In this document: in pieces, positions 25,027 through 37,951 of the stretch
How positions within the stretch are numbered: position 1 is the first letter of the stretch
How the letters are laid out: the number at the start of each line of letters is the position of its first letter
Origin: Lacunisphaera sp.
GTDB lineage: Bacteria; Verrucomicrobiota; Verrucomicrobiia; Opitutales; Opitutaceae
Assembly: GCA_029945445.1 (NCBI GenBank)
Contig: JAQSCO010000051.1
Coordinates: 86,611 to 150,610 of the forward strand
Direction: 5' to 3'
Length of the DNA stretch: 64,000 nucleotides
The notes under the pieces: model-generated
What the model saw: only the letters and a program-made list of their open reading frames with translations
Told to the model about the DNA's origin: nothing
The model's database searches: none
Made by a program: the position numbers and the translations under genes

Positions 25027-26181
25027 TTGCACGACAACATCCTCACCCGCGTTTTCGCCCTCTTCCTCGTCATCCTGGTGGTGATCGCGGCCATGGCGGC
25101 CTACGCCCTGCGCACCATCAACCGCTCCATGGCGAGCAGCGACTGGGTGAACCATTCCTACGCCGCGATCTTTGAGTGCGGGCACCTCGGCGCCGGCCTC
25201 GTCCAGGCCGACGGCCTCATGCGCACCTACGCCCAGACCGGTGATCCGCGCGACCGCGCGGCCGCGCGCGCGGTCTGGGCGCAGCTGGACGACCATTTCG
25301 AGAACGCCAAGGCGCTGCTGCGGGACGAAGCCGCCGCGCTGCCGGTGCTGCTCCGCATCGAGGCCCAGGCGCGGGAACGGGCCGCCCTTGCTCAGGCCGT
25401 CTGGACCGCGCGCGCCTCCAGCCAGCCCGAGCAGGCCGCGGCGCTGCTCACCCAGGACGCCGGGTCCACCGCGCTGGCCGAAATGGAGCGGGGCCTGGGC
25501 AAGCTGCGCGACGCGCAGTTCGCGCAGCTCAACGAGCGCGATCATGTCTCCTACCTGCAGGCGCAGATGACCCGCTGGGTGGTCGGCGCCGGCATCGGGC
25601 TGAACCTCGGCCTCCTCCTCGGCGTCGCCTGGCTCCTGCGCGACGATCTCGCGGCCCGCCGCCGCGCGGCCACCGCCCTGGTCGAGGCCAATGCGCAGCT
25701 GGAGGACAAGGTGCGCGCGCGCACCGCCGAGCTGTCGGCCGCCAACGCGCAGCTCCGCACGGAGAACCTGGAGCGCAAGTGGACCATCGCCTCGCAGGCG
25801 CACCAGCTGCGCTACAACCAGCTGATCGTGAACTCGGTCAACGACCTGGTGTTCGTCCTCACGCTGGCCCAGACGGTGACGCGCATCAACGCCGCCGTGG
25901 TGCAGCTGACGGGCCGCGTGGATGAGACCATCCTGGCCCGGCCGCTGGCCCAGGTCGTGGAGGTGGCGCGGGAGCCGGCCCGCGGGCTTGATCCCGTCGA
26001 GCGCGCCCTGCTCGAGGGCCGCGAATTGCGCCACCACCCCGCGGTCGTGCTCTGTCTCGACGGCCGGCGCATCCCGGCCCGCCTGATCCTCACGCTCATC
26101 CGGGATGAGGATAAGATTGTGGGTGCGGTCGCCGTGGTGCAAGTTGCCCTCCCCGCCAGCGAATCCATCCATCCGGCATGA
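25027..26181 (+). CDS. Membrane sensor with CHASE3-like and PAS-like domains, no kinase
   Basis: A 384-residue inner-membrane protein starting at a TTG, chosen because the first transmembrane helix (RVFALFLVILVVIAAMAAYAL) begins at once. An extracytoplasmic helical domain (~35-185; DWVNHSYAAIFECGHLG, LMRTYAQTGDPR) of CHASE3 type is followed by a second membrane helix (~188-210), a coiled coil (ALVEANAQLEDKVRARTAELSAAN) and a PAS-like domain (~275-375). No HisKA, HATPase or output domain is present. Its stop overlaps the start of the receiver gene by 4 bp (ATGA), so it may work with that receiver and a separate kinase. Confidence 0.8.
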   Translation: MHDNILTRVFALFLVILVVIAAMAAYALRTINRSMASSDWVNHSYAAIFECGHLGAGLVQADGLMRTYAQTGDPRDRAAARAVWAQLDDHFENAKALLRDEAAALPVLLRIEAQARERAALAQAVWTARASSQPEQAAALLTQDAGSTALAEMERGLGKLRDAQFAQLNERDHVSYLQAQMTRWVVGAGIGLNLGLLLGVAWLLRDDLAARRRAATALVEANAQLEDKVRARTAELSAANAQLRTENLERKWTIASQAHQLRYNQLIVNSVNDLVFVLTLAQTVTRINAAVVQLTGRVDETILARPLAQVVEVAREPARGLDPVERALLEGRELRHHPAVVLCLDGRRIPARLILTLIRDEDKIVGAVAVVQVALPASESIHPA

Positions 26182-26567
26182 GCAAAATAATCCTCCATCT
26201 CGACGACGAGGAGAGCATCCGGCACATCGTGGCGGAAGTGCTGACGAGCAAGGGTTACCGGGTGCTTTCGGCCCGTTCGCCCGGCGAGGCCGTGGCCGCC
26301 GCCCGGGCCGAACTGCTCGACCTGATTATTTCTGATCTCCAGTTGGACGAGGCGGACGGTTTGAAAACGGTGGCGCAGTTGCTGGAGATCCGGCCGGGCA
26401 CACCCGTCATCCTGCTGACCGGAGTGCTGATCGATCCGCGGGTCGCCCGCGAGACCGTGGGCAAATTGGTCAGCGCCTACCTCGAGAAGACGAAACCGCT
26501 GTCGGCCTTCCTCGCCGAGGTGACCCGGCTCATCGGTCCCGGTGAGCCAGACAAGAAGGCCGACTGA
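26178..26567 (+). CDS. Stand-alone response-regulator receiver
   Basis: A 129-residue CheY-like receiver: acidic pocket HLDDEES, phospho-acceptor Asp in LIISDLQLDEADG (~54), Thr in VILLTGVLI, Lys in LEKTKPLSAF. No DNA-binding domain. Translationally coupled (4-bp overlap) to the kinase-less sensor upstream, which suggests that both feed a multicomponent phosphorelay, possibly the kinases encoded downstream on the other strand (inference). Confidence 0.9.
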   Translation: MSKIILHLDDEESIRHIVAEVLTSKGYRVLSARSPGEAVAAARAELLDLIISDLQLDEADGLKTVAQLLEIRPGTPVILLTGVLIDPRVARETVGKLVSAYLEKTKPLSAFLAEVTRLIGPGEPDKKAD

Positions 26568-26645
26568 AGGATCAGGCCCGCCCGGTTGAGCGCGGTGGCA
26601 CTGCTCGGTGAGGGCTTTGACGCCGCAGTGCGCTGCGGGGTGTCG

Positions 26646-26765
26646 CGGTCAGCCTTGGCGATGGCGGAGGAGGGGCCCCCGAGCGGGGGCGGAAGCGGTC
26701 GAGCAGGAGGGCGATGGGATGGGCCATGGCGCGGAAAGAAGCCTATGTTACGGCGGAAATCTTCG
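26646..26765 (-). pseudogene. Degraded copy of the nrdJ 5' end
   Basis: Minus-strand translation starts MAHPIALLLDRFRPRSG and, after a frameshift, continues SSAIAKADRDTP. This parallels MTHSTASLLAKFNPRSAPS and LAIAKADR at the true NrdJ N-terminus. The similarity extends upstream of the start (CATGGCGCGGAAA followed by CGGCGGAAAT, versus CATGGCGCGGGAAA and CCGCGGAAAA). Only about 40 codons remain before coding similarity fades. It is a partial duplication or the relic of a second reductase gene. Confidence 0.6.
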
Positions 26766-26797
26766 CGGCGGAGGGAGTGCCTGCAGATCTCCGAATC

Positions 26798-26883
26798 CTG
26801 TCATCCTGAGCCTTGCGAAGGATCCATCATGAGGTGCGCTTCCGGTCGTGCTGATGGATTCTTCACTGCGTTCAGAATGACAG
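26798..26883. repeat. CTGTCATCCTGAG inverted-repeat element
   Basis: An 86-bp element with ends CTGTCATCCTGAG and TTCAGAATGACAG, an imperfect inverted repeat, and inner GGATCCATCA/TGATGGATTC arms. It matches, from memory, a widespread dispersed bacterial repeat type. It is non-coding. Confidence 0.7.
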
Positions 26884-26917
26884 GCAAGGGGTCACGAGGC
26901 AGGTTTGATGGAACGCC

Positions 26918-27057
26918 CTAGGGCGGTTTAAGAAATGTCGTAGCCGAATCGGGCGTGGACGAGCCACGCCCCTACATGCCTCATCGTAGGGGCGCGCCTT
27001 GTGCGCGCCCGGTTTGGTGGCAATCCAACGGCTACACTTCTATTTGAACCGCCCTAG
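26918..27057. mobile_element. MITE-like element, ~140 bp
   Basis: Terminal inverted repeats of about 28 bp: CTAGGGCGGTTTAAG at the left, and at the right the complement of CTAGGGCGGTTCAAA; the pairing continues to TGTCGTAGCC versus GTGTAGCC. Two hairpins with GGGCGTGG/CCACGCCC and GGGCGCGC/GCGCGCCC arms fill the middle. It carries no gene. The CTAG at both ends could be part of the element or a 4-bp target duplication. Confidence 0.65.
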
Positions 27058-27078
27058 CACTACTCCGCTAGGTTCCCT

Positions 27079-27141
27079 ACACACCCCGTCGCTTCGCGCC
27101 ACCCCTCTATGAAGAGGGGTGCCCGTCAGGGCGGGGTGTGT
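27079..27141. repeat. ACACACCCCG hairpin repeat downstream of the hybrid kinase
   Basis: Outer arms ACACACCCCG and CGGGGTGTGT enclose an inner hairpin ACCCCTC-TATGAA-GAGGGGT. It sits 28 bp beyond the stop of the minus-strand kinase gene, where it could terminate that transcript. Confidence 0.65.
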
Positions 27142-27169
27142 TTGGAAGGCGGACACCAAACGGAGCGGT

Positions 27170-30819
<3,650 letters not shown>

Positions 30820-30823
<4 letters not shown>

Positions 30824-32037
30824 GGCGCAGTGACGGCCGGGGTTTTGCTCTCGAGCAGCGTCCGCAGGGCCTTAAGCAGCGCGGGAGGCGGGCAGGGTTT
30901 GGGCAGGAAAACGACACCTTCGGGTGGGCGGCCGAGGCGCGCCATCATCTCGCGGCTGAAGCCGCTCGTGCAGATCACCTTCAAGCCTGGCTGCTGGGTC
31001 CGCAATTGGGTGGCGAGTTCCAGGCCGCTCAGGCCGTCGGGCAGCACCACGTCCGTCAGCAGCAGGGCGATGCGGGTCGCGTGCCATTGCCAGACCTCGA
31101 GGGCCGCGGCGCCGGATTCCGCCTGCAGGACGCGATAACCGGAGAGTTTAAGCACGGCGGCGGTCGTGTCGCGCACGAGATCGTCGTCCTCAACCAGCAG
31201 GATGGTTTCATGGCCGCGAAAAGCGACCGGCTCGGCGGCCGGGGTGACCGTGGCGCCGGCGTGGGCCGCGGGCAGGAACACCCGCATGCGGGTGCCGGCA
31301 CCGGGGGCCGAATCAACCTCGAGCCAGCCGCCGTGCATTTCCACAATGCCGAAGGCCACGGCCAGGCCGAGTCCACTGCCCTGGCCCACGGGCCGCGTGG
31401 TGAAGAACGGCTCGAAGATATGGGGCAGGACCTCAGGCGCGATACCGGCGCCCTCATCGCTGACGTCGAGGCACAGGTAATCACCGGCGTGGCCCGACGG
31501 ATGCCGGGACGCATCCGCGGCAGTGATCCTCATGGGTGAAGTCGCGAGGCGCAGCCGGCCGCCGCCGGGCATCGCATCGCGGGCATTCGCGACCAGGTTG
31601 GACAGCAGGTGTTCCAGCATCATGGCATCGGCGTCGAGCTGCGGCGCATCCTCCGCCAGTTCCAGCTGGAGATTGATTTCCGGGCCCGCCAGCCGCTGCA
31701 GCGCGGCGGTCCATTCGCGCAGCCGGGCGTTGAGATCGAGCAACCGGGGATGCCAGGGTTGCTCGCCGCTGAACAGCAGCAGCTGGCGGGTCAGGTTCGC
31801 CGCCCGTTCACCGGCGGCGGTGATCCGGCGGGCGGAATCCAGGGCTTCCGGTCCCAGGCCCTCGGTGGCCAGCAGCAGGCTGGCGTTGCTGTTGATGACC
31901 GTGAGCAGGTTGTTGAAATCCTGCGCCACGCCCCCGGCCAGCCGGCCAACCGCGGTCAGGGTCTCGGACCGGGCCCAGACCCCGGCGGCCGGTGGCGCGG
32001 TGCAGACCCCATCAGGCGGGCGGTCGACGGGATTCAT
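30820..32037 (-). CDS. Hybrid histidine-kinase-like protein lacking the phospho-accepting His
   Basis: A 405-residue protein with an H-box region reading LAGGVAQDFNNLLTVINSN where the family has AHDFNN, so the phospho-accepting His is replaced by Gln (codon CAG; ~residue 38). The ATP-binding domain looks intact (HLLSNLVANARDAMPGGG; DEGAGIAPEVLPHIFEPFFTT; GSGLGLAVAFGIVEMHGG), as does a C-terminal receiver with Asp in LLLTDVVLPDG. It might act as a pseudokinase, a phosphatase or a scaffold for the neighbouring kinases. The start overlaps the upstream gene's stop by 4 bp and its stop overlaps the next start, within a four-gene operon. Confidence 0.9.
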
Positions 32038-33131
32038 GGCGCGAACAAGAAAGGCGCGCCGGAGCGCGGCTTCGCCTCGGTGGGCAGCTCGAACCAGAAC
32101 CTCGCGCCGGCGCCGGGACGGCTGTCCACCCCGACCGTCCCGCCGAGTTTCTCGGCGATGCGGCGGACGATGGAGAGGCCGAGGCCGTGGCCGTCGGCCC
32201 GCACCGTCGAGATGCTGGCGAAGGGCACGAACATTTTTTGCTGAGCGGCGGCATCAAGGCCCGGCCCCTGGTCCTGCGCCCAGAAGCGGGCGAAACGGCC
32301 GTCGGCGCTCGTCTCCCCGCCGAGCGTGATTTGAGGGCTGGCCCCGCCGTATTTCGCGGCGTTGCTAATGAAGTTGACCCAGATCTCGATGATCCACGGG
32401 GCGTGGCCGAAGGCAACCGGCCACGTCTCGGCTTGGTTGATCCGCGCCGACTGCCGGCCGAGGAGTTCCTCGAGCCGGTCGGTCGCCTCGGCGACGATCG
32501 CCCGCATGTCGAGGGGTGCCGGGCTGACCGTCTGCCGGCGGACGCCGGTGAGGACGAGCAGTTCCTCGATGATCTCGTTGAGCCGGTTGGCGGAATTCTG
32601 CGCCTCCCTCAGATCACGCTGCAGGGCCGCTGCATCGGCCTGGCCCAGCTTCGCCCCGAGCAGATACAGCCGGCCGCAGAGGGTGCCGAGGGGATTCTTG
32701 AGGTCGTGCGCCACGGTGTGGGCAAAGGCGTCGAGCTCTTTGAGGAGTTCCAGTTTCTCCAGCCGGGCGGCGACGGAAAGCAGCACCTCGTTTTCCGTGA
32801 ACGGCTTGGTGATGAAATCGGCCGCGCCGAGTTCCATGCCCCTGCGGGTGGCCGCGCGGTCGATGCTGGCGGAGACGACGATGATCGGGACGGTGCGCAG
32901 GTCGGGGTCCGCGCGGAAGGCCTCGAGCAGTTCAAAGCCGTTCAGCCCGGGCATGGCCACATCGGTGATGATGACCGTCGGGGATTCGCTCTTGGCGGCG
33001 GCGAGGCCTTCAGTGCCGTTCTTGGCCATGACGGCCTGGTAACCGTTCAGTTCGAGAATGTCGGCCAGAGTCTGGCGGACGGTGTCGTCGTCCTCCACGA
33101 TCAGGATTTTGGCATGGGATAAGGAGTTCAT
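32034..33131 (-). CDS. Receiver-histidine kinase fusion
   Basis: A 365-residue soluble protein: N-terminal receiver (~8-120; acidic pocket VEDDDT, phospho-acceptor Asp in VIITDVAMPGLNG, Lys in ITKPFTENE) joined to a HisKA/HATPase kinase with the His in FAHTVAHDLKNPLG, N-box ISNAAKYGG, and GHGLGLSIVRRIAEKLGG. A receiver in front of the kinase suggests it is itself driven by another kinase in the same operon. Joined by 4-bp overlaps to both neighbours. Confidence 0.93.
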   Translation of the reverse strand: MNSLSHAKILIVEDDDTVRQTLADILELNGYQAVMAKNGTEGLAAAKSESPTVIITDVAMPGLNGFELLEAFRADPDLRTVPIIVVSASIDRAATRRGMELGAADFITKPFTENEVLLSVAARLEKLELLKELDAFAHTVAHDLKNPLGTLCGRLYLLGAKLGQADAAALQRDLREAQNSANRLNEIIEELLVLTGVRRQTVSPAPLDMRAIVAEATDRLEELLGRQSARINQAETWPVAFGHAPWIIEIWVNFISNAAKYGGASPQITLGGETSADGRFARFWAQDQGPGLDAAAQQKMFVPFASISTVRADGHGLGLSIVRRIAEKLGGTVGVDSRPGAGARFWFELPTEAKPRSGAPFLFAP

Positions 33132-36100
33132 GGGATGGTGGTGTTGGGGCGGAGGGGGAGAGCCAAGGTGAAGCGGGTGCCTCCGCCTACCACCGAGCGG
33201 AGGGTGATGTGGCCCCCGAGCAGATCGGTCATGCGCTTGACGATGTTGAGGCCGAGGCCGGTGCCCTGGATGTTGCCGACATTGGAACCGCGCTCAAAGG
33301 ACTCGAAGATCCGGGCGCGATCGGCGGGCGGGATGCCGATGCCGTGGTCCTCGACCGAGAGGCGCAGGCGCCACGCGTCGCACTCCACCCGGACGGTGAC
33401 GGCGGCGCCGGCGGGCGAGTAGCGCACGGCATTGCCGAGGAGATTGGAAAGAATGTGATGGAGCAGGTTCGGATCGGTGACGAGGGACACGGCGGCGTCG
33501 GGCAGGTGGACCACGAGAGGATGAGCGCCATGGTCGCCGGACCGGATTTCCTCGACGATGTTCTGCACGAAGGGCCCGAGGTTGAGGGCGACCAGTCGCA
33601 CCTCGGTGCGGCGCGCGTCCATCCGGCTCAGCATGAGCACATCATTCAGCATGGCGGTCAGGCGGTGCAGCGAGAGGGTGATGCGGTCAAAGATCTGGGT
33701 GCGTTTCTCCGGCGTGAGCTGATCGAGGTGGTTGGCCAGCAGTTCGACGGAGCCCATGATCGCCGTCATCGGGGTGCGGAATTCATGCGAGGTCATGGAG
33801 ATGAAGCGGGTTTTCATCTCGGAAACCTGGTGCTCGCGTTCCAGCAGGGCGGCAGTCTCGACCTCAAGGCGCTTGCGCGCGGTGATGTCACGGGTGAACA
33901 CGACAAACTCGTCGGTTTCGGTCGGAGCGGTCCGCAATTCCACGACCAGGGGGCCGGTCGGGGTGATGATCTCCGCCTCGCTGACGACCGTGGTGGCCTC
34001 GAACAGGGCCCGCCGGCCGAGTTCCAGGCTGGACGCGATCAGTGCGGCCGCGGGGGCATCATTCGGCTTGGTGCCTTCCCGGGGGGTGATGGCGGCGAGG
34101 AGGGGCGAGATCTGGGCCGGCTGGGCATGCAGGACAGTGCCATCGATGCGCAGGCGCATCACCGAGTCGGGGATGGCTTTCAACAGGGCCTCGATTTGCC
34201 GGTTGCGGGCGGAGAGTTCAGCGGTGCGTTGCGTGACCTTCAGCTCCAGCTCATTGTTGAAGCTCTGGAGGACCTCGCGGGCGACCGTCTCGAGGCGCAG
34301 GCGCTCGGTGATGTCGTCCTTGATCGCCACGTAGTGGTTGGCTTGGCCGTTGGGGCCGAGCACGGGGGCGATCACGCACAGTTCGGTGTGGGGCTCGCCG
34401 TTCTTCTTCCGGTTGTGAAGCTCGCCGCGCCAGGTGCGGCCGGCCGCGAGGGTCCGCCACATGTCGGCGTAGGTTTCCGGCGGGGTGTCGCCCGACTTGA
34501 ACATGCGGGGATTCTGCCCTCGCACCTCGTCGGGCGTGTAGCCGGTCAGGGAACAGAACCACGGATTGACGTATTCAATGGTGCCGGTGAGGTCGGTGAT
34601 GACAATCGAGGTGGGGCTTTGCTCGACCACGCGGGAGAGCTTTTGCAGCTGCGCTTCCGCCTGCTTGCGCTCGGTGAGGTCGCGCCAAGTAGTCATGATG
34701 AGCTGGCGTTCGCCCAGCAAGATCGGGGTGAGCAGCACCTCCACCGGAAAGTTCGGGCGCTGCGCGCTGCAGTGCGTCCACTCGAAGCGTTGGCTGCCGG
34801 TGCGCATGGCGGCAGCGATGATCTCGTCGGCCTTTTCCTTGGAGGGCCGGCCATCCGGCTGATGGGAAGGCGACAGCTCCTCCGGGTGGCGCATGACCAC
34901 CTCCCGCCGATCGGTGCAGCGCAGCATGGCCAACGCCGCCTGGTTGCAGTCGATGAACAGGCCCGAGTTCACGTCGATGAGGAGGAAGGCGTCGGCGGTC
35001 CGCTCGAAGAGAAGGCGGAACTTGCCCTCGCTCTCGCGCAGGGCTGCCTCCGCTTCGCGCCGCTCGGTCACGTCCATGACATCGAGGGAAAACGACACGT
35101 CGCCGGCCGCTTCCTCCAGCAAGGCGACTTCTTTGGGGCCGAAGAAATTCACTTCGGCGGAATAGACCGCCAGCACCGCCGGCAGCTTGCCTTCCTGCCG
35201 CAGCGGAAGCGTCAGGACTGATTTTAACCCGCTCCGGCGGGCACACTCGTGCCAGGGTTTGGTCGCGGCCTCACCGAGGAAATCATTCACCAGGACCGTT
35301 TGCCCGGACCGGAAGCTCCGGCCGATGGGGCCTTGGCCCTCGGGCAGGCCGGCATTGGCGGAAACCCGCAGGCCCGGCACGTAGCCATGCTCGTCGCCGG
35401 AGACCGCGACTGGATCCAGTAATTGCGTGGTCGGATCAAGCCAGCCGACCCATGCGATCTTGAAATGACCGAATTCCACCAGCACGCGGCAGAGGTCCTG
35501 CAAAAGCTGCGTCCGGTCCGGGCTGCGCACGATGGCCTGGCTTACCTGGCTGATCACGAGATACATCCGGTTCAGCCGGTCGATCTCCCGCTCCTGCGCC
35601 TTCCGTTCCGTGATGTCGCGGACAATGGAAAGCACCTTGCGGCGGCCTTCGGTTTCGAACGACCGGGTGCTCACCTCGACCAGGAAAAGGGAGCCGTCGC
35701 TGCGCTGATGGACAGTTTCGAACTTTGTTCCGCTCGAAGCGAGGACCCGGGCAAATTCCGCTTTCACTCCGGCCCGGCCCTCGCGCGGGCGCAGGTCTTC
35801 GACCGTGAGCCGTCGCATCTCGGCGGCCGAGCGACCATAGACGACCAGGGCCTGCTCGTTGGCCTCGATGATCCTCATGTTCTCGTCGAATATCAGGATG
35901 ATGTCATTGGCGTGTTGCATGACCAGGTTCAGCCGATCGGTCACGGTCTTGCGCTTGCGTTCTTCCGCCAGGGCGACGCGCAGGTAACTCGTATGGCGTT
36001 GCCGCCACAAGGTGAGGCCGGCGAGCACCACCGCGACGAGCAGCAGGATGACCACCAGGCCCGTCTGCCACGCGTCGCGCTGGATCGGCGCGTAGGCTTC

Positions 36101-37651
36101 CGCCGTGTCAACCTTGGTGACAACTATCCAGGGTGAGTCGGAAAGCGGGTGGGCCACGGCGAGGACGGCGATGCCCCGATAGTCGGTGCCCTCCTTGGCC
36201 CCGGTCTCGCCGCGGGCGGCCATGGCGGCTGGCAGATCCAGTTCATGAATCGAGCGCCGCAAAATGAGAGACGCGCCGCGGCGGTGCCGGAGCTCGCTGA
36301 GGTAGACGACCTCCTCGCCCTCGCGGCGCACGAGCAGCGACTCCGCGGAGTCGCTGGGCACGGGCCAGTTCTGGATCAGGGGATACAGGAATTGGGCCGG
36401 ATCCAGCCGCAGCACGATGACGCCGATGGGCGCGACCCCAATGGCCGGGTCACCTGAGGCGGGCGGTCTGACTGGCACCAGCAGATCAAGGTGCACCGCG
36501 GGATCACCCGGGTTGCGTTGCAGATCGCCCAGGATCGGCCCGGGACTGGCTAGGGCTTGCGCAAATAATTCCGGGGACACCCGCGCCGCCGCGGCTGCGG
36601 GAATCGCCAGCAGCGGCCTAGCTTGCGCGTCAAGCACGAGGATCGCCGCGTAGCGGTCACCGCCCTTGAGGGGCTCGAGCCAGCCCTGCACGCGAGCCCG
36701 GGCCGCCGGATCAGCGGGCGCGGCGGCGAAGGCGACGACATCGCGGAGCACGGCGGGGGTGTGTTGGAGGAAGCGGGCCTCGCCCAACCGCTCGTTGCGC
36801 CAGGTGCGGATCTGGTCCGCCTTCAGGTTGGCAATGGCCTCGAGCGACTGGTGCACTGCCTGGCGGGCAGCCGCCTGCTCCCGGCGCAGATAAAGGAGCC
36901 CGACCAACGTGATGAGGCCGCCGATAACCAGCAGGCTGAAAATCAGCTGGCGCGCGAAGCCTCGGGTTTCAGCCGAGCTGTCGGGCGAGATATCGAACTC
37001 GCGCCATTCCTGCAGCAACTTGTCCACCTGGCCGGCCAGCAGGACGCCGGCGTTGAGCGCCATGAAGGCCAGGGCGGTCAACAGCGCCATCGGCACCGTG
37101 GAGCCGTCGTAGAGCAGCGGCGTGCCGATGACGTAGGCCACCGCCACGATGCAACACACCGCCAGGCCGGCGCCCGCCAGGAGATAGACGCACCGGCGAA
37201 TGGCCGGGTGTGCCGCGCCGCGGGGGCTTTGCCCGAAGAGTGCCGCCGCCGTCAGGAGAAAGACGAGCGCCGTCAACGGCGACATCCGGCCGACGGGAAT
37301 CGTTCCCACCGTGGCCGTGACACCGACGAACCAGTGGTCCCACGGCAGTCCAAATTCCCACCGCAGCTGGACCGGCACCAGTCCGCCCACGATTCCTGTC
37401 AGCACCGCGCTGGCCGAGCAGACCCGGTGGGCCAGGCGCGAATCGGGCCACTGCAGCCGCGCGCTGAACGCGAGGCCCAGCAGCACGAACAGCAGGGCAG
37501 TCAACGGGGCCATCGGGACGTAGTTCGCCCCGAGTGCCGCAAGGCGCCATTCGCCGGCCGACCATGTCACCAGGGAAAAAGCCCCGGCACTGGCGGCGGT
37601 GAGGGCCGCGAGCCGGGCAAGAACAACGGGGCGTTGAATGGAGTTCTTCAT
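33128..37651 (-). CDS. Large membrane-bound multi-PAS histidine kinase
   Basis: A 1507-residue sensor and first gene of the four-kinase operon. Seven hydrophobic helices occupy ~10-255, a Cache-like extracytoplasmic region ~260-540, and an eighth helix follows (GLVVILLLVAVVLAGLTLW). Next come PAS (~575-690, IILIFDENMRIIEANEQAL), GAF (~710-850), PAS (~870-990), PAS (~1000-1120, VEQSPTSIVITDLTGTIEYV), a further PAS-like segment, and then HisKA with His in FISMTSHEFRTPMTAI and a HATPase (GNAVRYSPAG, GTGLGLNIVKRMTDLLGG). No receiver is attached, so phosphate should pass to separate receivers, such as those encoded next in the operon or the divergent one at 37952. Confidence 0.92.
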   Translation of the reverse strand: MKNSIQRPVVLARLAALTAASAGAFSLVTWSAGEWRLAALGANYVPMAPLTALLFVLLGLAFSARLQWPDSRLAHRVCSASAVLTGIVGGLVPVQLRWEFGLPWDHWFVGVTATVGTIPVGRMSPLTALVFLLTAAALFGQSPRGAAHPAIRRCVYLLAGAGLAVCCIVAVAYVIGTPLLYDGSTVPMALLTALAFMALNAGVLLAGQVDKLLQEWREFDISPDSSAETRGFARQLIFSLLVIGGLITLVGLLYLRREQAAARQAVHQSLEAIANLKADQIRTWRNERLGEARFLQHTPAVLRDVVAFAAAPADPAARARVQGWLEPLKGGDRYAAILVLDAQARPLLAIPAAAAARVSPELFAQALASPGPILGDLQRNPGDPAVHLDLLVPVRPPASGDPAIGVAPIGVIVLRLDPAQFLYPLIQNWPVPSDSAESLLVRREGEEVVYLSELRHRRGASLILRRSIHELDLPAAMAARGETGAKEGTDYRGIAVLAVAHPLSDSPWIVVTKVDTAEAYAPIQRDAWQTGLVVILLLVAVVLAGLTLWRQRHTSYLRVALAEERKRKTVTDRLNLVMQHANDIILIFDENMRIIEANEQALVVYGRSAAEMRRLTVEDLRPREGRAGVKAEFARVLASSGTKFETVHQRSDGSLFLVEVSTRSFETEGRRKVLSIVRDITERKAQEREIDRLNRMYLVISQVSQAIVRSPDRTQLLQDLCRVLVEFGHFKIAWVGWLDPTTQLLDPVAVSGDEHGYVPGLRVSANAGLPEGQGPIGRSFRSGQTVLVNDFLGEAATKPWHECARRSGLKSVLTLPLRQEGKLPAVLAVYSAEVNFFGPKEVALLEEAAGDVSFSLDVMDVTERREAEAALRESEGKFRLLFERTADAFLLIDVNSGLFIDCNQAALAMLRCTDRREVVMRHPEELSPSHQPDGRPSKEKADEIIAAAMRTGSQRFEWTHCSAQRPNFPVEVLLTPILLGERQLIMTTWRDLTERKQAEAQLQKLSRVVEQSPTSIVITDLTGTIEYVNPWFCSLTGYTPDEVRGQNPRMFKSGDTPPETYADMWRTLAAGRTWRGELHNRKKNGEPHTELCVIAPVLGPNGQANHYVAIKDDITERLRLETVAREVLQSFNNELELKVTQRTAELSARNRQIEALLKAIPDSVMRLRIDGTVLHAQPAQISPLLAAITPREGTKPNDAPAAALIASSLELGRRALFEATTVVSEAEIITPTGPLVVELRTAPTETDEFVVFTRDITARKRLEVETAALLEREHQVSEMKTRFISMTSHEFRTPMTAIMGSVELLANHLDQLTPEKRTQIFDRITLSLHRLTAMLNDVLMLSRMDARRTEVRLVALNLGPFVQNIVEEIRSGDHGAHPLVVHLPDAAVSLVTDPNLLHHILSNLLGNAVRYSPAGAAVTVRVECDAWRLRLSVEDHGIGIPPADRARIFESFERGSNVGNIQGTGLGLNIVKRMTDLLGGHITLRSVVGGGTRFTLALPLRPNTTIP

Positions 37652-37951
37652 CGGGGTGGCGTGGAATCCGCCGATGCGGTGAGTTTACGGGCAAGCCGGG
37701 GAGACGACTCCGCATTCCTTGCTGAAAGCCCGGCGCGGACTGACCGGGCCATTTCGCCCCGGGCCGCCGCTTCACAAAATCCGCCCCGCATTGGGCAACC
37801 CCTGCGCAGCCCGCCGGCGCGCGGAGGACTAGGGTAGGTTTTGATGTATCCGAAACCAGATTCCCCCTCCGCGGCTTCGGCGGGGTTGGCGCTTGCACAG
37901 AAGGCAAGCCGGGTAAGAATGAGGCGGTAGCCTTGTCCGGCCTGACTTCGC
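37652..37951. other. Divergent promoter region between kinase operon and receiver-pilB operon
   Basis: 300 bp between divergent starts, containing no convincing gene. It contains the GGCAA-N29-CTAG motif (37794-37835) reading toward the receiver gene and otherwise GC-rich sequence with short inverted repeats. Shared promoter space would allow joint control of the kinases and the receiver-pilB operon. Confidence 0.5.
37794..37835 (+). promoter_or_regulatory. Shared upstream motif, copy 1 (receiver-pilB operon)
   Basis: GGCAAC, then CTGCGCAG, then CTAGGGT, with 29 bases between GGCAAC and CTAG. The same blocks at the same 29-base spacing occur at 43995 and 45633. The motif ends 116 bp before the receiver ATG. 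It could be a promoter or an operator. Confidence 0.4.

Noticed and set aside
26883..26923. A fourth GGCAAG-N29-CTAGGG match
   Set aside because: The CTAG block is the left end of the MITE and no plus-strand gene follows, so it is treated as chance.
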